Positions 1-7,782 of a stretch of DNA of 64,000 bases are shown here, piece after piece (the stretch's first letter is position 1; every line of letters starts with the position of its first letter). A model generated the notes under the pieces. That model was not told the DNA's origin, did no database searches, and saw only the letters and a program-made list of their open reading frames with translations. Source of the DNA: DATDAH01 sp963823495. Lineage in GTDB: Bacteria > Actinomycetota > Acidimicrobiia > Acidimicrobiales > DATDAH01. A program made the translations under genes and the position numbers. The stretch is from the NCBI GenBank assembly GCA_963823495.1, contig CAWGLV010000001.1, forward strand, positions 3,100,001 through 3,164,000, given 5' to 3'.

Positions 1-777
1 CGTCACCGCCTCGTCCAGGGGAATCCCGTCCTCGACGTGACCGATGAGCTGGCGGTAGCCCAGGGCCTGGCGGGCCGTGCGGGAGAGCCCCGTGGGCCGG
101 GCCAGCAACGACCGGACCTCGTCGAGGAACCCGGCCTCGAGTTGGGCGGCGTATCGCTGTCGGATGCGCTCGGCCACGACCTCGGCCGGCAGCGACACCC
201 CCACGAGAGCGAAGCGGGTCGGGGGATGCTCCTCGAGCCCGGGGCCGTGCTCGGAGAAGGGCCGACCGCTGCCGACGGTCACCTCCAGGGCCCGCAGGAC
301 CCGACGGCGATTGGTCGGTTCCATCCGGGTGGCCCCCACGGGGTCCAGTTCGGCGAGGCGGGCATGGAGCACCGTCGTGTCGGACTCGCCTTCCAGCTCG
401 GCCCGGACCTCGGGGTACCGAGGCGGCGGGACCAGCCCGTCGACCACGGCCCGCAGGTAGAGGGCGGTGCCCCCCACCAGGAGCGCCCGGTGGCCGCGGG
501 CCTCGATCCCGGCCAGGGCATCGCTCATCGCCGTCTGGAACTCGGGCAGGGAGAAGTCGTGGTCGGGTTCGGCCAGGTCGAGCAGGTGGTACGGGACCTC
601 GGCCTGCTCCTCGGCCGTGGGCTTGGCCGTGCCGATGTCCATGCCCCGGTAGACCTGCATGGAATCCACCGAACAGATCTCCATGTCCCCCGCCTCGCGG
701 GCGAGAGCGTGGGCCAGGGCCGACTTCCCGGACGCGGTGGTCCCGACCAGCGCCAGGGGCCGGCGCTCGCTCGTCAG
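1..777 (-). CDS. miaA: tRNA dimethylallyltransferase MiaA (3' part cut by window edge)
   Basis: Adds the dimethylallyl group to N6 of A37 in tRNAs reading UNN codons, the step before MiaB. About 259 codons are visible and the C-terminus lies beyond the left edge. The P-loop GTTASGKSALAHAL is followed by DSMQVYRGMDIGTAKP, which holds the catalytic Asp region of the family. No in-frame ATG, GTG or TTG exists between the upstream stop (907-909) and the P-loop; the next ATG would delete the P-loop. The best start is therefore CTG at 775-777, which overlaps the miaB stop as CTGA and gives an N-terminus LTSERRPLALVG of normal family length. Translation is probably coupled to miaB. Identity is secure; the start is inferred. 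Confidence 0.9.
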   Translation of the reverse strand, partial: MTSERRPLALVGTTASGKSALAHALAREAGDMEICSVDSMQVYRGMDIGTAKPTAEEQAEVPYHLLDLAEPDHDFSLPEFQTAMSDALAGIEARGHRALLVGGTALYLRAVVDGLVPPPRYPEVRAELEGESDTTVLHARLAELDPVGATRMEPTNRRRVLRALEVTVGSGRPFSEHGPGLEEHPPTRFALVGVSLPAEVVAERIRQRYAAQLEAGFLDEVRSLLARPTGLSRTARQALGYRQLIGHVEDGIPLDEAVT

Positions 778-2162
778 CCTGCGACCACCGGGATGCGGAG
801 GCGGTGGCGGGGGTGGGCGATGACCTCGTGGAGGTCGCCCCGGAGGTGGTGGGCCCCGGCCCCGGTGACCTCGACCCGGGCCACGGCCCCGGGCCGGAGC
901 CCTTCTTCACCGGCGGCGAAGTGCACCAGCTTGTTCTGCCGGGTGCGGCCCGAGGTCAGAGTCGGGTCCCGGCGGGCCGGGCCCTCGACCACGACCTCCT
1001 CGGTGCGGCCGACCCGGGCCGCGTGCTGGGCCACCGCCGAGCGCTCGATGACGACCCGGAGTCGCTCGAAGCGCTCCCCCACCACCTCGGGGTCCACGAA
1101 GCCCTCGATCCGTTCGGCCGCCTCGGTACCCGGCCGGGGCGAGTAGATGAAGGTGTAGGCGCTGTCGTAGGCGGCGTCGGCGGCCACCTCCAGCGTGCGG
1201 GCGAAGTCGTCCTCGGTCTCACCGGGGAAGCCCACGATGATGTCGGTGGTCACGGCCAGGTCGGCCACGGCGGCCCGGGCGGCGGCCAGCTTCTGGAGGT
1301 AGCGCTCGGCGGTGTAGCCGCGGTGCATGGCGGCCAGGACGCGGTCGCTGCCCGACTGCAGGGGCAGGTGCAGGTGCTCACAGACCGTCGGCACCTCGGC
1401 CATCGCCGCGATGGTCTCGGGGCGCAGGTCCTTGGGGTGGGGGCTGGTGTAGCGGACCCGGCGGATGCCCTCGATCGCGCCGACCTCACGGAGCAGCTCG
1501 GCGAAGAGGGGCCGACGCTTGGTGATGTCCCGACCGTAGGAGTTGACGTTCTGGCCGAGCAGGGTCACCTCGACCACGCCCTGGTCGACCAGCCGGCGGA
1601 CCTCCTCGACGATGGTCTCGAAGGGCCGGCTGATCTCGGGACCGCGGACGGCGGGGACGATGCAGAAGGCACAGGAGTTGTCGCAGCCGATCTGGATGGT
1701 CACCCAGGCCGCGTGCCGGCTGTCGCGGCTGGCGGGCAGGACGGATGGGAAGGCCTGGGCGTCCTCGAGCACGGTCTCCTCGAGGATCTCCACGATGGGG
1801 CCCCGCTCGCGGGCCTCGGTCAGCAGATCGGCCGCCCGGTGCACGTTGTGGGTGCCGAACACCACATCCACGTGCGGGGCCCGCTCCCGGATGGTGTCCC
1901 GGTCCTTCTGGGCCAGGCAGCCGGCCACGGCGATCTGCAGGTCGGGGCGCTGGTCCTTGAGGGCCTTGAGGTGCCCGAGGTGGCCGTAGAGCTTGTTGTC
2001 GGCGTTCTCCCGGATGCAGCAGGTGTTGAGCACGACGACGTCGGCCTCGTCGATGTCATCGGTCGCCGACATGCCGTCGACCTCCAGCAGACCGGCGATG
2101 CGTTCGGAGTCGTGCTCGTTCATCTGGCACCCGAAGGTGCGCACGAGGTACCGCGGGGTCAC
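774..2162 (-). CDS. miaB: tRNA-2-methylthio-N6-dimethylallyladenosine synthase MiaB
   Basis: Radical-SAM methylthiotransferase that converts i6A37 to ms2i6A37 in tRNA. The 462-residue protein has the MTTase N-terminal domain with three cluster cysteines (FGCQMNE near residue 12, LNTCCIREN near 48, AGCLAQK near 82), the radical-SAM motif GCDNSCAFCIVP, and a C-terminal TRAM domain. The GTG start is preceded by a -10-like TAGGCT (2169-2174) six bases upstream, which suggests a leaderless transcript. It overlaps miaA by CTGA, so two successive modifiers of the same tRNA base are translationally coupled. It lies downstream of recA but is separated from it by a hairpin, so it is probably transcribed from its own promoter. 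Confidence 0.95.
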   Translation of the reverse strand: MTPRYLVRTFGCQMNEHDSERIAGLLEVDGMSATDDIDEADVVVLNTCCIRENADNKLYGHLGHLKALKDQRPDLQIAVAGCLAQKDRDTIRERAPHVDVVFGTHNVHRAADLLTEARERGPIVEILEETVLEDAQAFPSVLPASRDSRHAAWVTIQIGCDNSCAFCIVPAVRGPEISRPFETIVEEVRRLVDQGVVEVTLLGQNVNSYGRDITKRRPLFAELLREVGAIEGIRRVRYTSPHPKDLRPETIAAMAEVPTVCEHLHLPLQSGSDRVLAAMHRGYTAERYLQKLAAARAAVADLAVTTDIIVGFPGETEDDFARTLEVAADAAYDSAYTFIYSPRPGTEAAERIEGFVDPEVVGERFERLRVVIERSAVAQHAARVGRTEEVVVEGPARRDPTLTSGRTRQNKLVHFAAGEEGLRPGAVARVEVTGAGAHHLRGDLHEVIAHPRHRLRIPVVAG

Positions 2163-2202
2163 CCGATCAGCCTAGGGACTCCAACCGGCAGGGGTCTCCA
2201 GC

Positions 2203-2254
2203 CGTTCTGGCGTGAGTTGGTCACGCCTGGCGTGACCAACTCACGCAATTTCGG
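2203..2254. repeat. family A 3'-end hairpin, copy 1
   Basis: The core 2210-2246 is a perfect palindrome: an 18-bp arm GCGTGAGTTGGTCACGCC, one central base, and its exact complement. It is flanked by CGTTCTG on the left and AATTTCGG on the right. It begins about 50 bp after the recA stop, between recA and miaB. It shares TTGGTCACGCC and the GCGT ends with copies at 13539, 23290 and 56789 but differs in the mid-stem triplet (GAG pairs with CTC). There is no U-tract. It probably acts as a terminator or 3'-end stabiliser for recA. Confidence 0.8.
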
Positions 2255-2297
2255 TGCAGCGGCGGCTGGGGCGAGGCCGGGCGGGGCCGGGCGAGGC

Positions 2298-3371
2298 TCA
2301 GTCCTCCAGGGTGAGGACCTCCTCGTCGGAGGCCTCGAGGTCGATCTCGGCGTCGGCGGGGAGCTCGATGGGCTCGCCCAGGCCGACCTCCTGGCGGATG
2401 CGCTCGGAGACCTCGACCATGATCTCGGGGTTCTCGGTCAGGAACTCCTTGGCGTTCTCGCGGCCCTGGCCGAGCTGCTCGCCCTCGTAGGTGTACCAAG
2501 CGCCCGACTTCTTGATGAACCCGAGGTCCACCCCGATGTCGAGCACCGAGCCCTCCCGGGAGATGCCCCGGCCGTACATGATGTCGAACTCGGCCTGCTT
2601 GAACGGGGCGGCGCACTTGTTCTTGACCACCTTGACCCGGGTCCGGTTGCCCACCACCTCGACGCCGTCCTTGATGGCCTCGATGCGGCGGATGTCCAGG
2701 CGGGCCGAGGAGTAGAACTTCAGCGCCCGTCCCCCGGGGGTGGTCTCCGGCGAGCCGAACATGACCCCGATCTTCTCCCGGAGCTGGTTGATGAAGATGC
2801 AGATGGTGTGGGTCTTGTTCAGGTTGGCCGTGAGCTTGCGCAGGGCCTGGGACATGAGCCGGGCCTGGAGGCCGACGTGGGTGTCACCCATCTCACCCTC
2901 GATCTCGGCCCGGGGGGTCAGGGCGGCGACCGAGTCGATGACCACCACGTCGATGGCGCCGGAGCGCACGAGCATGTCGGCGATCTCCAGAGCCTGCTCA
3001 CCGGTGTCGGGCTGGGAGATGAGCAGCTCGTCCACGTCCACGCCGATGTTGGCGGCGTAGGCGGGGTCCAGGGCGTGCTCGGCGTCGATGAAGGCGCAGA
3101 TCCCACCGTTGCGCTGGGCCTCGGCCACCACGTGCATGGCCAGGGTGGTCTTGCCCGAGGACTCCGGGCCGAAGATCTCGCTGACCCGGCCGCGGGGCAG
3201 GCCCCCGATGCCGAGGGCGATGTCCAGGGCCAGGGCGCCGGTGGAGACGACCTCGACCTTCATGGCGGCGCGCTCACCCATCTTCATGACCGCGCCCTCG
3301 CCGTGGGCCTTGGAGATCTGGGCGAGGGCCATCTCGAGGGCCTTGTCTCGTTCCACGGTGGGTCCTTTCAT
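2298..3371 (-). CDS. recA: recombinase RecA
   Basis: ATP-dependent strand-exchange protein of homologous recombination and co-protease for LexA in the SOS response. From the ATG at 3371 it is 357 residues, the usual length. Walker A GPESSGKTT lies near residues 68-76, with VVIDSVAAL as Walker B and an acidic C-terminal tail. A TTG 24 bases upstream in frame is rejected as the start because it lies inside a -10-like TAGGTT (3394-3399). An SOS box and a second -10 lie 130-160 bases upstream. No recX follows; the next gene is miaB after a family A hairpin. Confidence 0.97.
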   Translation of the reverse strand: MKGPTVERDKALEMALAQISKAHGEGAVMKMGERAAMKVEVVSTGALALDIALGIGGLPRGRVSEIFGPESSGKTTLAMHVVAEAQRNGGICAFIDAEHALDPAYAANIGVDVDELLISQPDTGEQALEIADMLVRSGAIDVVVIDSVAALTPRAEIEGEMGDTHVGLQARLMSQALRKLTANLNKTHTICIFINQLREKIGVMFGSPETTPGGRALKFYSSARLDIRRIEAIKDGVEVVGNRTRVKVVKNKCAAPFKQAEFDIMYGRGISREGSVLDIGVDLGFIKKSGAWYTYEGEQLGQGRENAKEFLTENPEIMVEVSERIRQEVGLGEPIELPADAEIDLEASDEEVLTLED

Positions 3372-3419
3372 CGGGAGGTTGGGGATGACGGTCAACCTAC
3401 GGAGGGGGTGGGACAGTCA

Positions 3420-3445
3420 TCCCGGGAAACCCCACCCTCCCGGGA
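3420..3445. other. inverted repeat in the recA leader
   Basis: TCCCGGGA occurs at 3420-3427 and again at 3438-3445 (self-complementary octamers with a 10-base loop). It falls in the untranslated leader between the LexA-controlled recA promoter and the ATG, so it could fold in the recA mRNA. No function can be assigned. Confidence 0.4.
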
Positions 3446-3504
3446 ACCAGGAGGACCTCGGCGGGGTTGTAGGACATGACCGACCAGCTCGGCTGAATGA
3501 CGTG

Positions 3505-3528
3505 AATGTAGTTCCGAACGACTGTTCG
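3505..3528 (-). promoter_or_regulatory. recA SOS promoter: LexA box plus -10
   Basis: CGAACGACTGTTCG at 3515-3528 matches the actinobacterial/Gram-positive SOS box GAAC-N4-GTTC exactly. On the minus strand a -10-like TACATT (3505-3510) starts four bases downstream, so bound LexA would cover the spacer of the promoter. The predicted recA leader is about 130 nt. The box is also 45 bp upstream of msrB on the plus strand, but no good -10 is seen on that side. Confidence 0.8.
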
Positions 3529-3572
3529 ATCAAGCCTTTCGCCGAGAAATCCCGACGACCAGGAAGAGGACC

Positions 3573-4013
3573 ATGAGCGAGCCCACCCTCACCGACGACC
3601 AGTACCGGGAGAAGTTGACCCCCGAGCAGTACCACGTCGCCCGCGAGGGCGGCACCGAGCGGGCGTTCACGGGCGTCTACTGGGACGAGCACGACGACGG
3701 CGTCTACCGCTGCATCTGCTGTGACGCCCCGCTGTTCTCCTCGGCCACCAAGTACGAGTCCGGCAGCGGTTGGCCCAGCTTCTCTGAGGCCCTCGACCCC
3801 GACGCCGTCGAGCTGGTGACCGACCGCAGCCTGTTCATGACCCGAACCGAGGTGCGCTGCGCCAAGTGCGAGGCCCACCTGGGCCACGTGTTCGACGACG
3901 GCCCGGCCCCCACGGGGCAGCGCTTCTGCATGAACTCCGCCTCGCTGCACCTCGACCGCGACGCGGCGGCCGAGGAGGACGAGGACGACGAGGACGGGGT
4001 CACCGAGACCTGA
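3573..4013 (+). CDS. msrB: peptide-methionine (R)-S-oxide reductase MsrB
   Basis: Reduces methionine-R-sulfoxide in oxidised proteins in the cytoplasm. At 146 residues it shows the MsrB order: YHVAREGGTERAFTG near the N-terminus, a first zinc CxxC inside YRCICCDAPLF, GSGWPSF, a second CxxC in RCAKCEAHLGHVFDDG, and the catalytic cysteine in RFCMNSASL. The acidic tail EEDEDDED is a local extension. Start ATG with AGGAAGAGG just upstream. It is divergent from recA, and the SOS box lies between them. Confidence 0.95.
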   Translation: MSEPTLTDDQYREKLTPEQYHVAREGGTERAFTGVYWDEHDDGVYRCICCDAPLFSSATKYESGSGWPSFSEALDPDAVELVTDRSLFMTRTEVRCAKCEAHLGHVFDDGPAPTGQRFCMNSASLHLDRDAAAEEDEDDEDGVTET

Positions 4014-4101
4014 CACCAGCTCCCGGATCAGGGGCCGGACCAGGAACCCGTCACCGTGGGTGAGGTCCTGGTGCCCGAAGGCCTGGTCTAGCGTGCCTCT
4101 C

Positions 4102-4857
4102 GTGGAAGGCGAGCCGGCGACCCTGCGGCACCCGCCCGATGTCGTCGTCGGGGCCGACGCCCGCTACAAGTACCTCCAGAAGCTCATCGGCGCCATCGCG
4201 TTCGCCTTCCCGATCCTCGTCGTCCTCGTCGGCCAGTGGCTGGACGAGGGGTCCGGCTGGCGCACCTCGATCAGCTCCTACTACTACTCCCCCACCGGCA
4301 ACGTGTTCGTGGGGATCCTCTGCGCGCTGGCGATCTTCTTCTTCTCCTACGAGTACCCCTCCCGAGTGGGGTTCCGCCTCGACCGCCGGCTGAGCATCGG
4401 CGCCGGACTCATGGCCATCGCCGTGGCCCTGTTCCCCACGCCGAGCAACGGTGAGGCCGCGACGGGCGGCGCCGACATCGTCGGCTGGATCCACGCCGTC
4501 TCGGCCGCCGCGCTCTTCACCCTGCTGGCCACGCTCAGCCTGTGGTTCTTCACCAAGTCCGCCAGGATCGCCACCGGACCCACGACCTGGGAGCACCTGG
4601 CGATGCTGGTGTGGACCCCGACCCGGTTCCGCACGCCGCTGCGCAGCCACAAGCGCCGTCGCAATGTCGCCTTCCGCACGTGCGGCCGCCTGATCTTCCT
4701 GTCGATCGCGGTCATGGGCGTGGCCACGGTGGCCCGCTGGGAGGGCCATCTCTTCCTGGCCTTCGAGTGCGTGGCCGTGTTCGCCTTCGCGTTCTCCTGG
4801 CTGATCAAGGGCGATGCCCTCCCCTGGTTCCGCGACCCGCCGACCGATAGCGACTGA
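4102..4857 (+). CDS. multi-pass membrane protein of unknown function
   Basis: About 251 residues with roughly six hydrophobic segments; I do not recognise a characterised family. A conserved-looking stretch SISSYYYSPTGNVFVGILC follows the first membrane helix, with short charged loops between the helices. I chose GTG 4102 because a -10-like TAGCGT (4089-4094) ends seven bases before it, the leaderless spacing seen at many genes here; in-frame GTGs at 4060 and 4093 lie on or before that box. It is probably monocistronic, between msrB and a second membrane-protein gene. Confidence 0.7.
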   Translation: MEGEPATLRHPPDVVVGADARYKYLQKLIGAIAFAFPILVVLVGQWLDEGSGWRTSISSYYYSPTGNVFVGILCALAIFFFSYEYPSRVGFRLDRRLSIGAGLMAIAVALFPTPSNGEAATGGADIVGWIHAVSAAALFTLLATLSLWFFTKSARIATGPTTWEHLAMLVWTPTRFRTPLRSHKRRRNVAFRTCGRLIFLSIAVMGVATVARWEGHLFLAFECVAVFAFAFSWLIKGDALPWFRDPPTDSD

Positions 4858-4934
4858 GCGTTCGCCCCATCGCCTGCCCAGTGGGTGGCGCCCGGCCCCG
4901 GGCGGTGGTGGACCGGGCGCAGTAGGTTGCCGTC

Positions 4935-5934
4935 ATGGCCTCCAACCCCTGCGCCCACTGCGGCGCGCCCGTGCCGGCCGGCGCAACCGCTTGCCCCTCG
5001 TGCGCGTCACCGACGGCCGCGCCACCACCACCCGGAGCGCCCACCACCCGGCAACCCGCCGCCGCCCCACCACCACCCGGCGCCCCCCAGCAACCCGCCG
5101 CCGCCCCACCACCACCCGGCGCCCCCCAGCAACCCGCCGCCACCCCACCACCACCCGGCGCGCCCACCACCCGGCAACCCGCCGCCGCCCCACCACCACC
5201 CGGCGCCCCCCAGCAACCCGCCGCCGCCCCCACCACCACCCGGCGCCCCCCAGCAACCCGCCGCCGCCCCACCACCACCCGGCGCCCCCCAGCAACCCGC
5301 CGCCGCGCCCCCACCACCCGGCGCGCCCACCACCCAGCAACCCGCCGCCGCGCCACCACCCGGCGCCCCCCAACAACCCGCCGCCACGCCGACCGGGTAC
5401 CACCAGCCGGTTCCGGGAGGACCGGCGGGTTCGGCGCCGGTGGAGGGGCGCAACCGGATCGCCGGGGTGCTCGCCCTGGTCGGGTTCGGACTGGTGCTCG
5501 TCGGGACCTTCCTGCCCATCGTGGAGGTCGACTTCGCCAGCAGCGGCTTCGGCGTGAGCGAGTCGCTCAACGGCTGGGGTGGGGACATCAACGACGGCCC
5601 CATCCACCTCGTGTTCGGTCTGGTCCCGCTGCTGCTGGGGATCCTCCTGCTGAAGAACGGGTCCCGGACCTGGATGAAGGTCCTGCTCATCACCTCCGCC
5701 CTGATCGGCTTCTTCTGGGTCCTGGTCCGGTTCGCCGACATCTCCGGCTCCCTCGAAGAGGGGGACGCGGGTGACTTCGTCGCCGAGGTGTCGGACCCGG
5801 GCATCGGCCTCTACGCCATCACCATCGGCTGGACCCTGGTCCTGATCGCGGGGATCGTGGCGAAGACCGCGAAGCAGCCGCCGGTCGCCGCCGCGCCCTA
5901 CGGCCAGACCTCCCCCCCGCCTCCCGCGGCCTGA
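4935..5934 (+). CDS. zinc-ribbon, Pro-rich-linker membrane protein with a +1 frame change
   Basis: The N-terminus has a zinc ribbon, NPCAHCGAPVPAGATACPSC, with two CxxC pairs. A long linker of repeated PPPPGAPQQPAAA units follows, then about four membrane helices (starting near GRNRIAGVLALVGFG) and a Pro-rich tail. The ribbon and first linker repeats are in the frame of the ATG at 4935; the membrane domain is in the +1 frame. The change maps to a run of five C (5227-5231) where sibling repeats have four, at a CCC-A codon. It is either a sequencing or slippage indel or a frameshift site. A -10-like TAGGTT (4923-4928) lies six bases before the ATG. Function unknown; zinc-ribbon membrane proteins of this shape are common in actinobacteria. 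Confidence 0.7.
5030..5390 (+). repeat. in-gene tandem repeats coding PPPPGAPQQPAAA
   Basis: About eight imperfect units of 39-48 bp encode Pro/Ala/Gln-rich linker repeats (PPPPGAPQQPAAA or PPPPGAPTTRQPAAA). Short runs of C occur in each unit. One unit carries CCCCC (5227-5231) instead of CCCC and switches the reading frame. This is not a CRISPR array: units are contiguous, coding and without spacers. Confidence 0.85.
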
Positions 5935-5961
5935 GGTCGCCGACGGGCACCCGACCTCAGG
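5930..5961. terminator. bidirectional hairpin containing both stop codons of a convergent gene pair
   Basis: CCTGAGGTCG (5930-5939) and its exact complement CGACCTCAGG (5952-5961) form a 10-bp stem with a 12-base loop. The TGA of the plus-strand membrane gene (5932-5934) lies in one arm and the TGA of the minus-strand thpR gene (5957-5959) lies at the matching position of the other arm. The placement suggests a shared terminator. No U-tract is present. Confidence 0.7.
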
Positions 5962-6454
5962 AGGACAACGGGAAGCGGGCCAGCGTGGCGTAGCGGGCGG
6001 CGTCGCCACCGAGCTCGCTGCTGACGAGCGCGATCTCGTCCACGGGGAACCGCGCCGACATTCGCTGACCCAGGACCCCCTCGACGGGATCGCCCGCCAC
6101 CCGCGCCAGCGTGAGGTGGCCCAAGAACGGCCGACTCGCCAATCGTCGGTCCGACGCCGCGGTCGCGGCCATCACGGCCTCCGCCAAGGACTCCAGACCG
6201 GCCACGGGCAGCTGGACGACCCCCTCCCCCAGCAGCCCGACCTGGGGTCCCACGACGGCTTCGACCGGCCCGTGCCCCAACCCCGCCAGCGTGGACGACA
6301 CCTCGTCGACGTCGGCCGAACCGAGGAAGCGGAGGGTGATGTGCCACTGGTCCCGCCGGGTCCACCGACCGCCGGCGGCGACCGGCCGGTACAGCCTCTC
6401 GACCGCATCGAGCACCTGGGGCGGTGGCCAGACGGCGACGAACAGGCGGTTCAC
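5957..6454 (-). CDS. thpR: RNA 2',3'-cyclic phosphodiesterase ThpR
   Basis: Member of the 2H phosphoesterase (LigT) family, which opens 2',3'-cyclic phosphates on RNA ends. The 165-residue protein has the two HxTx motifs, HITLRFLG near residue 39 and HLTLAR near 113, spaced as expected, and starts NRLFVAVWPP as is typical. The GTG start overlaps the cinA stop as GTGA, so it is coupled to cinA. It converges on the zinc-ribbon membrane gene with a stop-codon hairpin between them. Confidence 0.92.
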   Translation of the reverse strand: MNRLFVAVWPPPQVLDAVERLYRPVAAGGRWTRRDQWHITLRFLGSADVDEVSSTLAGLGHGPVEAVVGPQVGLLGEGVVQLPVAGLESLAEAVMAATAASDRRLASRPFLGHLTLARVAGDPVEGVLGQRMSARFPVDEIALVSSELGGDAARYATLARFPLSS

Positions 6455-7683
6455 GCCAGCAGGCGCCGCCGCAACAGGTCGAGGAGGGTGATGGTGGCGA
6501 AGTCCCGGATCCGCTTGCGATCGCCGGGCAGCCCCAGGGTCACCGCCTCGACCTGGTCACCGAGGGCGACACCCAGGTGCACCGTGCCGACCGGCTGGCC
6601 CTCCTGCTGGTCGGGGCCCGCGACACCGGTGACCCCGAGGCCCACGTCGGCGCCCAGGGCGCGGCGAACACCGTCGGCCATCGCTTCGGCCGTCTCCGCG
6701 CTGACCACCGGGCCCTCGGCCACGCCGAGGACGTCGAACTTCACCTCCGAGGCATAGGCCACGACGCCACCCCGGAGGACATCCGAGGCCCCAGGGACAT
6801 CGGTGAGCCGGGCCGTCACCAGGCCGCCCGTGACCGACTCGGCCACCGCCAGGGTCAGGCCCCGCTCCCGGAGCAGGTCGAGCACGACCGACTCCATCGT
6901 CTCCTCGTCGCGACCGAACACGTACTCGCCGATGAGCGGCAGCAGCAGCGCCTCCTCGGCATCGAGGACCGACTCCGCCGCCGCATCGTCGTCGGCCTTG
7001 GCGGTGATCCGGACCTTCAGACCCTCGATCCCGCTGGCCAGGAAGGCGATGGTGGGATTGCCCGACTCGTCGAGCTCGACGATGCGGTCGGCCAGCAGTT
7101 CGGCCAGGCCCGACTCCGAGTGGCCCCAGGTCCGCAGTGTCCGGCTGTGGATCACCGAGCTCACGCCGGCCCGGCGGGCCAGGTCGGGCAACACGGTGCC
7201 CTCGACCATCTCCTTCATCTCGTAGGGAACGCCGGGGACGGCGTAGATGACCTTGTCCCCGATCGGGCAGACCAGACCGGGCGCCGTGCCCGGCTGTTGG
7301 GCCATGGCCGAGGCACCCTCGGGGACGTCGGCCTGCCGCAGGTTGTTGGCCGGCATGTCGCGGCCCCGGGAGCCGAACATGGCCCGGATCTTCGCCTCGA
7401 TCGTCTCGTCGCGGACGAGAGGGACCCCCATGACCTCGGCGATCACGTCCCGGGTGATGTCGTCCTGGGTGGGGCCGAGACCCCCGCACACGATGACCGC
7501 GTCGGCTCGTTCGAGGGCGTGCTCCAGCGCAGTGCGGATCCGCGCCCGGTTGTCGCCCACCTTGGCCTGGTAGATGCAGTCGATCCCGGTCAGAGCCAAC
7601 TGCTCGCCGATCCAGCTCGAGTTCGTGTCGACGATCTGGCCGAGCAGCAGCTCGGTACCGATCGCCAGGACCTCACAGTTCAA
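6451..7683 (-). CDS. cinA: CinA family protein (nicotinamide-nucleotide amidase / molybdopterin-binding domain)
   Basis: 410 residues with an N-terminal COG1058/MoCF domain (AIGTELLLGQIVDTN, CGGLGPTQDDITRD, YAVPGVPYEMKEM) and a C-terminal CinA amidase domain (VAESVTGGLVTARLTDVPGAS, GVTGVAGPDQQEGQPVGTV). The family acts in pyridine-nucleotide salvage and repair, and in other bacteria cinA sits with recA and competence genes; here only thpR, pgsA and rimO lie between it and ftsK. The start is TTG with GGAGG eight bases upstream. Coupled to thpR by GTGA. Confidence 0.93.
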   Translation of the reverse strand: MNCEVLAIGTELLLGQIVDTNSSWIGEQLALTGIDCIYQAKVGDNRARIRTALEHALERADAVIVCGGLGPTQDDITRDVIAEVMGVPLVRDETIEAKIRAMFGSRGRDMPANNLRQADVPEGASAMAQQPGTAPGLVCPIGDKVIYAVPGVPYEMKEMVEGTVLPDLARRAGVSSVIHSRTLRTWGHSESGLAELLADRIVELDESGNPTIAFLASGIEGLKVRITAKADDDAAAESVLDAEEALLLPLIGEYVFGRDEETMESVVLDLLRERGLTLAVAESVTGGLVTARLTDVPGASDVLRGGVVAYASEVKFDVLGVAEGPVVSAETAEAMADGVRRALGADVGLGVTGVAGPDQQEGQPVGTVHLGVALGDQVEAVTLGLPGDRKRIRDFATITLLDLLRRRLLA

Positions 7684-7782
7684 CCCTCGACCTCCACAGC
7701 CGTTGTCCGGACAGGATCCACCGGAGTCGCCGCCGGCGCCACGGGGCTCAGGAGACCCCGGACATCGGCACTCCCCGTGGGG

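Noticed and set aside
2203..2254. Ends of an insertion sequence or MITE for the family A palindromes
   Set aside because: Palindromes are only about 50 bp, show no target-site duplication that I can see, always follow stop codons, and have compensatory stem changes.
3369..3395. TTG 3395 as recA start
   Set aside because: The codon falls within a -10-like TAGGTT; the ATG at 3371 gives the normal RecA length.
5030..5390. CRISPR-like array
   Set aside because: Units are contiguous, coding and without unique spacers; no cas genes nearby.
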